A stretch of DNA of 64,000 nucleotides, from NCBI GenBank assembly GCA_963970005.1, contig CAXAMN010025650.1, forward strand, positions 1 to 64,000, read 5' to 3'. Shown here one piece after another: positions 22,820 through 34,200 of this stretch (position 1 is the first letter of the stretch; every line of letters starts with the position of its first letter). The translations under genes were made by a program, and so were the position numbers. This DNA is from Durusdinium trenchii. Its lineage: Eukaryota > Sar > Dinophyceae > Suessiales > Symbiodiniaceae. The notes below the pieces were generated by a model. That model did no database searches, was not told the DNA's origin, and saw nothing but the letters and a program-made list of their open reading frames with translations.

Positions 22820-23921
22820 CTGCACAACATACAAACAATAGGCTTGCATACTAGATATCAGGCAAATCTTTTTCCACAAACACCACATCTTGCAGTGAAA
22901 GCCGATTTGGTGCTCCGATCAGTTCGAGTCGTTCAAAAGGTTTCTCATCACTTCTCCGCAGTCCTTGAAAGAGAATCCCAGCTTAGAGTGTGCGCGTACA
23001 CTCACTGTCCAAAAATACTGCACTCAGCCAAAATTAACAGGCTGTGTTTCAAAGTTGTGTTTCATGTCTCACTATCTCACCTTTAGATGTATTTGCTATG
23101 CAATGCGCAGGTCTAGAGTCAAGTGTGGCGAGCCTGGCCAGTTTGTTGTGAGACGGTTTTTCGTTGCCAATCCTTCCTCCGAGTGCAAAACATTGTTACT
23201 TGCAGTTCCAGGTCAGTTCCCTCTGATGATGATGATGATGATGGGTTTGCTGCCAGTGATCAAAAGAAAGCAGCTCGCAGTTGCTGTGATATGGTATGAC
23301 TTTATATGTCAATACTTTTAATGCCAAAGTTGGAACCTATAAAACAGAACCCTGTGTACACGTAAAAATCTCATAAAGGAACCGATTGGACGAGGCGAAA
23401 TTTGACCAAACAATGGGAGAACAAAAAATCATCGACCCACAGGGGTGATCTTCCATTGCAATCTTAAAACTACCGGATCTCTGGGAGGAGAAACAAAAAC
23501 GCAGGAGAAAAAAATTGCAAACACCGTGCAAAAACGAAAATACGAAAGTACGATCAACGCCTAAAGAAAAGGGAAACACGGAAACACGCGAGAAAGGACA
23601 GATCTCAAGGTCCAAAGAAGAACAAAACGAAAAGAAAAGAATGGTCTGACGGCGTAAAGAAAAACAAGGCGGAAAACGCGATTGATATTCTCAAAACAAC
23701 CTCGTGGCTGAGGTGCAATCGACATGGAAACGAGGCAAGCGCAGTGCAACGTCGTCCAATCGGCTGATATTCGTTTCATGAAATAGGAAGGGAAAAGGAA
23801 GGTGTTTGGGCCTCTTTACCTGAACTGATTTTGGCTTCAAGTTGTGTGGCAACGCGTTCACCGAATACATGCCTGCTCCTGAACGCCTGAGTGGGATGCA
23901 ACAGCTTGAGCAAACAGTTGA
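22820..23921. other. No gene recognised
   Basis: Upstream of the PPR exon at 22819. Contains a short (GAT)n run at about 23225-23243 on the plus strand. No further exon of the PPR gene was found. Confidence 0.5.
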
Positions 23922-24193
23922 AAAGAAGGAGTGCCACGTGACCGAACCACCCCCCACTTGAAGAGTTAGTGGCAGACTGAACTGAGTATAGATCCCGCCC
24001 CCAGCAGGATGTTTACACACAAATTCCGCTTCACCTTCATCCAAAGTAGTCGCTTTTTGTTCGGCAGGAGTGTCGAGCACCGTGAGGATTTTCTTTCATG
24101 ACAGCCCTCAATTTCTTTGTCACCTAAGGTGATCTAAAACAAGAGACCGATATGAGTCAACTAGTTGTGAAACACATACTGTATGCGTGAATA
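23922..24193 (-). repeat. Inverted repeat, left arm (272 bp)
   Basis: The reverse complement matches 27888-28161 at roughly 95% or better, with only scattered single differences and one-base indels. Both arms keep a frame containing DTPAEQKATTLDEGEAEF. It is on the minus strand here and on the plus strand in the other arm. I do not recognise it. The arms lie 3.7 kb apart and no clear target duplication flanks them. Confidence 0.8.
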
Positions 24194-24512
24194 CTCTGGG
24201 GCCCAGGGAGGCGTGGCAGTAGGTTGTTCTGGCCTTCAGCATCTTCCACGCAACTTTCTGGCACACTGACTACTGCTACGAACACCTTTGCCATGCTCCC
24301 TTCTTTGATGGGGCCATTTCCTTCCAAGTGAATTTGCTGCGTCCAATCAGGGCGTTCCAAATATTCCGAATCAAGCTCTTTGAAATTTCCTTTTCTTGCA
24401 GGCACTCATCAGGGAGTGTGCAGCCCAAAAGCGTGTGGAGCTCCCCCACATGTCCTTCCGCCTTCGTCTTACCCTTGGGGGCATTGTCTGATCGCTTGAA
24501 AAAGCGTGACAT
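24157..24512 (-). CDS. Possible exons, function not recognised
   Basis: Two overlapping minus-strand frames look protein-like: 24512-24276 (MSRFFKRSDNAPKGKTKAEG at the start) and 24405-24157 (EYLERPDWTQQIHLEGNGPI, then MAKVFVAVVSVPESC). They cannot both be one exon. The second runs into the inverted-repeat arm. I assign no function. Confidence 0.25.
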
Positions 24513-25194
24513 TCAAAGAGGCGCGGGGCGTCGTCTCGACCCGACTGGCGAACGGGGCTCGAATGTTAAAAGCTTTGGCCAAAGGAATTCCTGTGATCCA
24601 CAGTGGCGTCAGGGTGCTGAAAGCTGAATCAATCAGAGAAAGTGCAAGGAAAATCCTGCAACTTCCTTCAGTAAAATGAAGGAGAACTGCATGAGAGACA
24701 CATTGCCCTTTACATTCTCAAGGTTTTGTGTGATAATTTATTTGGCCACACTTGCTGGCTAATTTGCTGAGTAGTTCCGGTCATGACAAGTCGCCAGCTG
24801 CTATAGCTGGCGGTGCTCTGTGGTTGCGCGATGGTGTTTTGCCGTTGGGTTTGTTGGGGAATTGCCGCTTGTGGTTTGGGATGCCGCTGATGTTTGGCTG
24901 CTATGCTTTGTTCAAATGTCTAATCTTAAGACGAATCACGAGCTCTGAATATTCGATTGACGTTGGACACTATAGCGCACACTCAAGGATAATATACAAA
25001 CACGACGTAGGGCAAGCTTGACGCACCTCCTGCTTTCGCTTCATGGTCTCCAAGGCTTCCATGAGCTTCTGAAGTTCCGATGCAAGATCTGAGACGTCCT
25101 GCGTCACGCTACAAGTCTAATCCTTGATCAAAGGACCTCCTCTTTACATGAGTCTATATATTGGTAGAAGTATCGTTTCAAAAAGTCATAAGAA
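24513..25194. other. No gene recognised
   Basis: Short frames only, with no recognisable domain. Confidence 0.5.
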
Positions 25195-25405
25195 TCGGCG
25201 GCGACCCAGGAGCACCAGGGCGTACATCCGACCCCTTGGAGATCGCCAAGCGCTGCGCCTGCCACGCAAATCACACCGGCGCAGCGGCGGCGACCCAGGA
25301 GCACCATTGCAGGGCGTACATCCGACCCCTTGGAGAGCACCAAGCGCTGCGCCTGCCACACCAAACACACCGGGGTGACCCAGGAGCACCAGGGCGTACA
25401 TCCGT
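25195..25405. repeat. Tandem repeat, unit about 80-95 bp
   Basis: About two and a half copies of a unit beginning GGCGACCCAGGAGCACC and including GGCGTACATCCGACCCCTTG and CCAAGCGCTGCGCCTGCCAC. Copies start near 25199, 25279 and 25375 and differ by small insertions. The last copy runs directly into the 15-bp minisatellite. Confidence 0.8.
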
Positions 25406-26012
25406 GGCAATTGGTTGGTGGAAGTTTGTGGGTGGCAATTGGTTGGTGACAATTATGCTTGGTGGCAATTGGTGGGTGGCAGCTGCTTGGTGGCAAGTGG
25501 TTGGCGACAATTGGTGGGTGGCAGTTGGTTGGTGGCAATCGGTTGGTGACAATTGGTTGGTGGCACTTGGCTCGTGGAAGTTTATTGGTGGTAATTGGTT
25601 GGTGGCAATTGGTTGGTGACAATTGGTTGGTGGCAATTGGTCGGTGGCAGTTGGTTGGTGGCAATTGGTTGGTGACAATTGCTTGGTGGCACTTGGTTGG
25701 TGGAAGTTTCTTGGTGGCAATTGGTTGGTGACAATTGGTTGAGGGCAATTGGTTGGCGGCAATTGGTTGGTGGCAATTGGTTGGTGGCAATTGGTTGGTG
25801 ACAATTGGTTGGTATTGGTGGGTGGCAATTGGTTGGTGGCAGTTTGGTTGGTGGCAATTGGTTGGAGACAATTGGCGGGCGACAATAGGTGGGTGGCAAT
25901 TGGTTGGTGGCAATTGGTTGGCGGCAGTTTGGTGACAGTTGGTTGGCGACAATTGGTTGGTAGCAATTGGTTGGCGACAATTCTTTGGTAGCAAGTGGTG
26001 GGTGGCAGTTTG
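25406..26012. repeat. 15-bp minisatellite
   Basis: About forty imperfect copies of GGTGGCAATTGGTTG, with variants GGTGACAATTGGTTG and GGCGGCAATTGGTTG. The period is a multiple of 3 and has few stops, so both strands show long open frames (minus: TNCHQPIA-type repeats; plus: WWQLVGGN-type). No non-repeat coding flank supports a real protein. Confidence 0.9.
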
Positions 26013-27887
26013 ACCCAACACGTCAATGTGGGGAAACACATTTGTTTAATCTTTTTGTCTGGGGAGTTTTTTTGCGCCAGCCCTGCTTTGACGTCCATGA
26101 TTCTGATGAGCATGGAGAGTCAACACCGCAATCAATCACACGTTGCGGCCTTTGATGAGAAGGGAATCCTGTCAGGGTGTTCAACTCAAGAGTGCTGCAG
26201 CAGGCGCCCGGCGTGTTCGGCAGTCTTGGCGGCTCTTGCTGCAGCATGTTGGGAGCAACAGGGTCGGGAGGAGTCCCGGAAAATAGCAACCATCATGTCT
26301 GCCTGGCCCGCCCGCCTTCTGCATTCCTCGTGTCTCTTGCCTCAGGGCCACGTGCTCCCGCATGCAGGAGTATTAAGTCACAATGGTGATGCGCAGATAC
26401 TCTAATCTCTGACAATGTTCGCACATGTTTGCTGCACCCCTGTCATTATCCCAGCACTGGTTTGACATTGTTTCTTGTTTTTGTTTTTCCTGTGTTCTTT
26501 GTAGGTATCCGTTCCAAACTTGCAGAAAAATATACAAATGAATGATCTTGACTTACACAAATCTGCTGCGCAGCAAAATTTCAAAAGGCACCCTACTGTG
26601 CCTTGCGGGCTCCTCGGCATTCTGCACTTCCGCGTGAGCTGCCTTCTGGGTTTGTGACCATCCAGCCATAACGCATGCTTCAACTATTGTGCTGGGCCTC
26701 CGTCACATCTGTCGCCAACTTTCCGTGCAATTGGATTCTTTCCTCCAGGCGGAAGCAAGAGAACCAAAAGGACCAAAACAAGAGAACCAATGTGGGGTCT
26801 TCTGCTCAAACTAGCGAACAACAAAGGTATCTTGAACCGGGGCGTGTCGGTTGATAGCAATTCTGCGAGTCGGCAATCGTTTCGGTCGATGAAAAGACAC
26901 TCGTCTCTCTTGCGTCCTTGAGCCAAAGGCGCGTTCGATATATGTACAGATGGTGTACAAGTTTAACACATGCTGTTTATGCATGTTGTTCCTGTGCTGT
27001 TCGCACCCCCCATGTCTCCGTGCTTTCAGCTCGGGGACACCTTCAATATTGGGAAGCGCAGATATGAAGAATACATGTACGGAATGCCGCAAGACGGACA
27101 CCTTACCGTATGTGATACAGGCAAGATTCTGTCAACTACCAACACTATGTAAACTGCATTAGCAGGCTTTACATATGCAAATCTGCGCATCGAACTTTGG
27201 CTTTCTATGAGTTTATAGGAATAGGAAATGTGAAAATAAGAGGAATGTCTCAACTCTCAATTGGGGAACCAATGTCAACTCCTTGTGGGGCATACAAAAG
27301 ATCAAGATAAAGTCAGTGATATCAAGATACAAAACCAAAACAAAAGATCAAAGCTGACGTGTATGTAGTAGTAGCTAGATACGTCCAAGATATGTTTTCC
27401 ACCAGGCTGGGGGTTCCGCCTGCGGTGCCACGTGTCGCCGTCGCACCACCAGAGGACGTTTCCGGCAGCCTCGGCCTCAGACCAAGCAGATCTCTCCCGT
27501 CTTCGCTGGCGATGGTAGGGTGTATGAAAAGTTCCTTTGCGTCATCTAAGCTCCAGCCACACGCTTGGATTCCTCTTGGAGTGATGATGAAATTTCAATT
27601 CCAATTTGTCGCATGGTGCCTAGAGTACGCTTTGCAAACGCGATGCTGTCAGCTGATTCAACATGAGGATGCCAGCCTCCAGCCTGCGCAACTAGCAAGG
27701 TAGCAGGAGTGGGTGCCCTTTGTGTCTCTCTCTCTCTCTCTCTCGCGCTCTCTCTCTCACTGGTTCTATGTTCTGTCTTGGTGTGTGAGGAATCATATGT
27801 GTTGTGAGGGCTGATCAGTTATGCTCGGGCCTATTGGCGGAAGGCGTCCAAGAAAAAAAACACTCGTGGAGAAGTCTCATGCTTGAA
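26013..27887. other. No gene recognised; spliced-leader-like 11-mer and (CT)n
   Basis: Between the minisatellite and the right inverted-repeat arm. The minus strand at 26927-26917 reads TTTGGCTCAAG, the last 11 nt of the dinoflagellate spliced leader, directly before an 80-codon frame (26926-26684) of unknown identity. A CT-rich simple repeat lies at about 27728-27760. No other feature recognised. Confidence 0.4.
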
Positions 27888-28161
27888 TATTCACGCATAC
27901 AGTATATGTTTCACAACTAGTTGACTCATATCGGTCTCTTGATTTTAGATCCCCTTAGGTGGCAAAGAAATGGAGGGCTGCCATGAAAGAAAATCCTCGC
28001 GGTGCTCGACACTCCTGCCGAACAAAAAGCGACTACTTTGGATGAAGGTGAAGCGGAATTTGTGTGTAAACATCCTGCTGGGGGGCGGGATCTATACTCA
28101 GTTCAGTCTGCCACTAACTCTTCAAGTGGGGGGTGGTTCGGTCACGTGGCACTCCTTCTTT
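27888..28161 (+). repeat. Inverted repeat, right arm (274 bp)
   Basis: Partner of 23922-24193 in opposite orientation. It starts TATTCACGCATAC and ends GTGGCACTCCTTCTT. The frame with DTPAEQKATTLDEGEAEF is again open. Outside the arms the flanks differ. Confidence 0.8.
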
Positions 28162-28913
28162 GCGCCGTGTCTGAGATACTAGCTGTGCAGGAACTCCTCC
28201 GACAAACTGAGGAAGAACTCCTCTGAGCTTCGTACGAGTCCGAACGTCGAAGAAAGTATGGAAAATCGAGAAGTCCACAGCCGACAGACACTTTGCTTTT
28301 TGAATCTCAACCAAAAATGAGAAAAGCCTTTTGGCTATTGCGCAAAGGTCTTGCTTCCCAGAAGCTAAGGCACAGAAGTGCAAGCTTGTGTTTGTTTTTT
28401 AAACCAAGCTGGTTGCGAAAAGTCAAAGCTACGCAAGTTTGCTCTTGGATGCTTTGCGACAATAGTTTTTTGTTTTAGGCACTGCGAGCTTGGCGGGCTT
28501 AGCGGTCACCTGACCACTCGAACCTTCGGCTTTTGGGAACAGAGACGTCGCTGAAAAAAGGATGCTGAGCAGGGGTGGCAACACACGAAAAATGATACTG
28601 CTCAGCATCTGCGTCAGGGCATGGGGAGCAACGTTGGTGGTACTAGGCCGCAGCGGATACTGGCAGCTAAGGGGCTGGTCAGAACGACCAGGTGACCAAG
28701 GACAAACAAAAAAGCAAATCTGAAGAATGACAACAAAGCAATTACAGCAACCCGGAATCACTTTGGCGAAGAATGCTCAACGTTCAAACAGTGCAAGAAG
28801 ACAGCCCCGCGGGCTCGAACGGCAAAACAAGCAAAGCAACACTCCGGACCTGGAATAAGGTCGAGGACCCTTCTCAAATCCGCAGGCAGCTGCTGCACGA
28901 CCTGGTCATTTCA
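28162..28913. other. No gene recognised
   Basis: Downstream flank of the OPR-RluA gene. Only short frames without motif. Confidence 0.5.
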
Positions 28914-29016
28914 CTAGCTTCTTGTTCCTAGTAGTAAGGCCAGGAGCCCCTAGTAGCGTCCTTGCTCCTAGTAGCGATGCTAGGAGCCCCTAGTAGCTTC
29001 TTGTTCCTAGTAGCCA
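28914..29016 (-). repeat. CTAGTAG-family short repeat, copy 5
   Basis: CTTCTTGTTCCTAGTAG, then AAGGCCAGGAGCCCCTAG, GTCCTTGCTCCTAGTAG and a repeat of these. It overlaps the last codons of the open frame of the RluA exon, so the frame's stop (in CTACTAG) comes from the repeat. Confidence 0.8.
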
Positions 29017-29645
29017 TATGTCCAAGTCTTCCACGCCTCTTCTTCCGTTGTCCATGAGCCATCACGGTAAAAGGTTAGGCTATATCTGTGTAGGAAATTG
29101 CGCGGGCACCATGACAGGTCATCCTGAAAGGTTGCTGCTGCAGAGTACCGCCCGTCTGTCACAACAGGATGCCCGATATGAGAAGTGTGCAAGCGTATCT
29201 GATGTGAGCGACCTGTCAAAATATTGACCCCCATCAAGGAGAACACGCTTGCAGGTCTGCAAGCTGTAGCCACTGTTGCGAGAAATGAGCATGCTGGCTT
29301 TCCATAGGACAACACCCGACTTCCTGAAAACCAGTCTGGCCCATCCTCCAGCCAATGCACTGGCGCCTCAATGGTCCTGCGTCTTGACAAGCCATGACAA
29401 AGTACAACATAGTCCCGCTTGATTTTGCCAGATGCTAATTGCAGCTGCAAGTCGAAGTAGGCTGTATGCTTTGTAGCTACCAGAATTAAGCCTGAAGTCG
29501 GTACGTCCAAGCGATGAAGGAACCCACGTCGATGTTGAATATCATCCAGCAGCAGCTGCTGGGAACGTGGCAGGACGATCTTCAGAAAACATGAAAGAGT
29601 AAGACGTGACAACTCTTCGGAGTTGAGATCTCTCGAGTCATCAAC
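29007..29645 (-). CDS. RluA-type pseudouridine synthase, catalytic exon
   Basis: Begins after GCGCACAG at 29646 with VDDSRDLNSEELSR. It holds the RluA family signature GFLHRLDVPTSGLILVA, whose HRLD aspartate is the nucleophile that isomerises uridine in rRNA or tRNA. It also holds GRSHQIRLHTSHIGHPV, the second family motif, then NFLHRYSLTF. The N-terminal piece of the domain (VVHKPAGW) is in the exon ending at 39683. The join W-Q|V-D is in frame across a GC-AG intron of 10,037 bp. The frame's last residues (WTYGY) run into a short repeat, so the true 3' end may be a donor just before it. Probably organelle RNA modification, by analogy with its helical-repeat N-terminus. Confidence 0.85.
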   Translation of the reverse strand, partial: VDDSRDLNSEELSRLTLSCFLKIVLPRSQQLLLDDIQHRRGFLHRLDVPTSGLILVATKHTAYFDLQLQLASGKIKRDYVVLCHGLSRRRTIEAPVHWLEDGPDWFSGSRVLSYGKPACSFLATVATACRPASVFSLMGVNILTGRSHQIRLHTSHIGHPVVTDGRYSAAATFQDDLSWCPRNFLHRYSLTFYRDGSWTTEEEAWKTWTYGY

Positions 29646-30279
29646 CTGTGCGCAACAGTTTGACCACCATTTGGAACACTATGTGTGCATACTTCAGAAT
29701 AAACGTCCATTGATTGCATATATAATGGCAAATTCTACATCGAGCTGGCTGGGGGCAGTCGGACATACGCGCCGTCACAAGAGCTACAAATTTGTTGGAT
29801 CCCCACCTTGTTGTAGGTGTTGGCTGTCAAAGGCCAAAAACAAAAGGCAGAAGAGATGCAACAAAATTAAATGGTTCATTCATCTTCATCCCTTGCAAAG
29901 CAGAAGGGCTGGAAAGCTCTCTGTATATATATATATATAAACACGACCTCAGCTTGTTTTCCCACGCGTTGCAGAATGTTTGTCGCAAATGCAACAAAGT
30001 TGTACTACCTAAAGACCTCTCGGGGCCCCGACTCTCTGCTCCCTCGCCAGGCCGACAGGAACAGAGAGCCCCCCTAGCGCCTCCTAGGGCCGCGTCCGCC
30101 AAACCCGATGCTCCCTAGGCTCAGACACCTGAAGAGAGGGAAACCCTTCCCAGACTCACTCCAGCCTTGATGGGAGGTTTCTCCGACTTCTCCACTCCGA
30201 GAAATCGACGCGCGCATAGCAGAAAAAAGGAAAAGTCAACCTTTCGTCCCTTCTTGGCTTTCGCTCCACGTCCCCCTGA

Positions 30280-30307
30280 CCTGGACCCCCCTCAAAGGGG
30301 GTCCAGG
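30280..30307. other. Perfect 11-bp hairpin near the element's 3' end
   Basis: CCTGGACCCCC, loop CTCAAA, GGGGGTCCAGG. It lies just beyond the recombinase frame in the DIRS-like element's 3' region. It could be an RNA hairpin in the 3' untranslated region or part of the terminal structure such elements use for circular intermediates. The role is inferred. Confidence 0.6.
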
Positions 30308-30348
30308 CTCAAGGTTTGGGCTCTTGCGGTACACATTGACGTACGGAA

Positions 30349-31251
30349 TTAAAACTGAATTAGACAGAGACATGTCGGCCAACTGTGCAAGGCCGTCGTT
30401 GAGGTACACTCGAGCCGTGCGTGCTGCGGCCTCCGGCCTTGCACGAACAATTTATCGAACGAACCGTGCTGGTTGAACCAGAACGTCGCGCCCCCTCTGC
30501 GCAGACTGTAAGGCCTAAAGTGCAGGTCATTCAATTTGAGTGACTCAGTGGCTTTGGTGAACAATGCACGCCACGCATGTGGTTTGAGGGTTAAAAATTG
30601 GGAAGGTGAACTGACTTGTTTCCATTTCCAGAGGTCTGGGAGGATTGAGCGCTCGTGAAGCGTGACGCTCTCTGCCGCTCCCTGGCGAGCTCCTCCCCTT
30701 GTCAGTCCAAGGGAAAGGACTGCCGGCCCCTTCGGCCCTGGGATGAAAATATCCTTGGCCCGCAGGCTCAGTAACTCACCAGTACGAAGTAGGCCAAAAA
30801 AGGCAATTCGCAAGGACAACCCAAAGGCCGGGCAACCTTTGAAAATGGACCATCCACACAAAGCATCCAGGATCTGAAGGGTCATGGGTGGTGCTCGATT
30901 GGGGATCTCAGCCGTGGCCCACGCTTTCAGCAATCTCCAACTTCCGGGTAGTTTCTTCTTTAAAGACGGGTCACGGTCCTGCAGGGCCGCCAAGGTATTG
31001 TTTGCCACAGACCTTCCTTCACCAGAAGCCCAGAGATGCTCTAAGTAGTCACTGACCAACGCATCTACTAAGCGAGGGAGAACCAAACCCTCCCCTGCCA
31101 TCCAGTCGAAGAAGCGGTTGAGGCATTCTGTGTAGAGTTGCCTTGTACGGGGCTGAACCGTCAGCCCTTTGAGAGAACCTAACTTGTTTCGAACCTTTTT
31201 GCGCTCTTGTTGGCTTTTCCCTTCCATCACTTTCGTGGTTTTCTTACCCAT
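30349..31251 (-). CDS. Tyrosine recombinase of the DIRS-like element
   Basis: About 300 codons. An N-terminal core-binding part (RQLYTECLNRFFDWM) is followed by the catalytic part with FFGLLRTGELLSLRAKDI, holding the first Arg, and YSLRRGGATFWF, holding the second Arg. This enzyme class integrates the circular DNA form of DIRS elements without making target duplications. Part of a fossil retroelement; read as one of its modules. Confidence 0.8.
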   Translation of the reverse strand: MGKKTTKVMEGKSQQERKKVRNKLGSLKGLTVQPRTRQLYTECLNRFFDWMAGEGLVLPRLVDALVSDYLEHLWASGEGRSVANNTLAALQDRDPSLKKKLPGSWRLLKAWATAEIPNRAPPMTLQILDALCGWSIFKGCPAFGLSLRIAFFGLLRTGELLSLRAKDIFIPGPKGPAVLSLGLTRGGARQGAAESVTLHERSILPDLWKWKQVSSPSQFLTLKPHAWRALFTKATESLKLNDLHFRPYSLRRGGATFWFNQHGSFDKLFVQGRRPQHARLECTSTTALHSWPTCLCLIQF

Positions 31252-34200
31252 TTCTTTCGAAGGGGTCGGCGCGATGGCCGGTCAGCGGGGTTTTGGTGGG
31301 TGTCCACATAACCCCAAACTCCTACCAGTCCTCCGGCCAACTGAAGCGCTCCGATTCGACGCAATGTTCTCCTCAACCTTCTGCTCGATGACCTTCCCCG
31401 CGACAAGGCGTGCAACACCACCAATGAATCAACCAAGTGCAAGAAACGACACTCGCTCTCCTCAAGCTCCTTCAACCGCCAAACAATGGCCGTTTTGACC
31501 GCGCGCAGCTCCAATGCGTTGATGTGTTCAACATCTCCTGTCCAGCGCCAACCAGCCACATCTTTCCATCTCCAAAGCTTGCTCGGGATGGACGCCCTCA
31601 GACGATGATATCGCGCTGGGAGATCGGACCCTAGCTGAAGCAGGATATCCTCTCCCTTGACCGAGACTTGTCCCATCAAGCGAGCAACCAAACCCTGCTG
31701 CACACTGCCCGCCTTCGACGTCTGCCTGACAGGGGGTCTCATCAAGAGACTGGACAAGAACTGCTCCCGGCCAGGTGTCAAGCGCTCCACCAAGGTGACG
31801 AGCTCTAACAGCGGCAACAAGCCCAACGTTCGAAAGAGGCTGTACAACAAGTAGGTGACCACTGGAATTGACCAGCTGTTCCCCAGAAGTGTCAACCGAC
31901 AGTCGCTGTGAGCCGTGCTACCTTCCATGCCCTTGACTAGGCACCGCCTGGTGTAATCCACAGGAAAACCCAGGATCACCTCCCTTTCTTTGATAGACGG
32001 GACACGCAGCTCACCCTGACGATTCGTGACACAATTCTCTGCACGATATTGGTATGGAGGGAAACGATGAAGGTCAGCCTTCCACCTGGCCACTGCGTCC
32101 GGGGGACATAGAGCTAAACCGGCTGGCCGGCGTCCTGGAACAGCTGAAGGTCGAGCCGTGGTGAAGGTTGGAAATGGAGCGTCTGGTCGAACTCGACTCC
32201 ATCCAGCTTCCAAAAAGTCTTGTTCGTCCACAACTGCAAGCTCCACTTTGCCTTTGACTGGGAGAGCACCTTCCCTCCCTTCCACAACACTAGCGCCCTC
32301 TAGCTTCAACGGCTCCCAGCTACACCAGTACAGACGTGGTCGTCGCGCAAGACTGAGTCCACCTGCATCAATGCTCCAAGGCATAGTTCCGTACGCCTTG
32401 GACATAGTCTGGCAATCAGCGGCATCCATCGAGGCGACATTCTCAAAAAGCCTGTGCACGGGGCACCATTTGAAATGTTCCCGGAGTAAGGCTTCTACCC
32501 TGGGGACATGTTGGAATAAGCAGGACCGCTCGTCTCTCAGCGCCCCTTTTCGATCCGAGTTTAACCCGGATACACCTTGACATGGCGGTCCAGCACCCAG
32601 CAAGACCAGACCCACATTGGCGAAGCGCATCCTCCACTTCAGCGCATCTTCACTAGTTACGCTGGCCACGTCGCTCACGCACACCACATCGGGGAAGAAG
32701 GATTCAACCACGCGGTTAGCTTCGGGAGATATCTCCACCGACACATAACCCCCAACAGGCACGCGCAGAGCATCCAAGGCAACTCGAAGGGCACCTATGC
32801 CATCAAACAGTGACACGACAAGTACCTGGTCCATCTCCTCAGGTTCAACGGCATCTCCGCGACACTCAGCCTGGCATGCAGCAACACCGAAAGGACTAAG
32901 CTCTCTACTCACGCAAAGCCCTCCACCCGTAGTGGAAGCATCACTGGCCGTCACCAGCTCTGAGGTGGCTAATCGAAAGTCCATGTATGCCAACGGGCTC
33001 AGGGCAACAAAACGTAGCAACTCAAGACAAACTTCCTGCGGCAAGGTCCTGCGGCTCAACGGGCCTCTTGACCCCAACTCGGTGACTTGTCTCCACACTG
33101 CATTCAATCCAGACAACAACGGCCTGCGGAACATTGCAATGTAAACAAAGCCTCCTCCAACCACTTGCAACTCTCGTTGAGAAGCCTTGCCATCCACACA
33201 AATCTCAAGCGCAAGTCGTACATACCTAAACTTCGGCGCTGCACGTCCTAACTCTCCGTCTACCCAAGCCTCCTGGACCTCGGCACGGACCTCCTGCATG
33301 ACTGCCTTCTTTGGATGCCTGGGAAGCCCTAACTGCTGGTATGTCTCACGCACCGCCAGGGACCAAGCCGACGGAGTTCCCGCTAGAGTCTCTGCCAACT
33401 GCTTGTCCACCTTGTTCAACTCATCATAGTTGTCCAGATAGACCCTGTACTGATGGGACGATGAGCTTTGGTGGCGATCCCGCCTAATCTCTTGCTGCTT
33501 CCCTGCCAGCTTTCTCTCGCCCCCCAATGCTTGTTGAATCACTCGACGGTGGACATGCTGTGCGATGGCCACGGAGTTAATAAACCCCATGGGCAAGACT
33601 CTGCTAACAAGGTGCCATCCCTTACCGGTGTAGCCCGCTGGGAGGCCCTCTGGAGGGACCTCCCTTCCAAAGCCCATGAACCGGTGCCACTCTGGAGGCG
33701 TCCGGAACAAATAAAAGAAGCACCGTATGTCTTCAGATGATGTTAAAAGCAGTTCCCCATCACTCAAGACTGTTCCAGACATTCCTGTGACCGTAGGTAA
33801 GGTTGAAGTGTCTCCCACTAAGTTTCGGCATAGCCCATTGGTTGGCACAAGGTTCATGATCAGCCTACATACTTCGAACTCCTCTCCTCCTGCATCTACC
33901 GCTCTTTCACCCTTCTCTACTGCAAAAAGCCCATTGAGAACTGGACGCCCTTTAACATGATAAAGGCCCTCTTTCCTCATAAGACCACAGACCCCCCGAT
34001 CGACCAGTCCCAGGCACACCTCCGCCCAGTGCTCTTGGCTGACCATCGTGGCCGGCGTCTTTCCAAGGCTTTGATCCTGGGGCGGCAAGAGGAATTTCTC
34101 GAACTCCGAAACGTAAGACCGGGTACCTCCACCACAGAAGCTCAAAAGATCCAACGAACCCACACCCTCTGGGAAAGCTGCTGCAACCATCTTCCATTGG

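Noticed and set aside
23337-23779. Minus-strand frames rich in Phe and Ser
   Set aside because: Composition reflects a T-rich minus strand; no motif.
25128-26113. Frames of about 280-303 codons reading TNCHQPIA repeats
   Set aside because: Explained by the 15-bp period of the minisatellite, with open frames on both strands.
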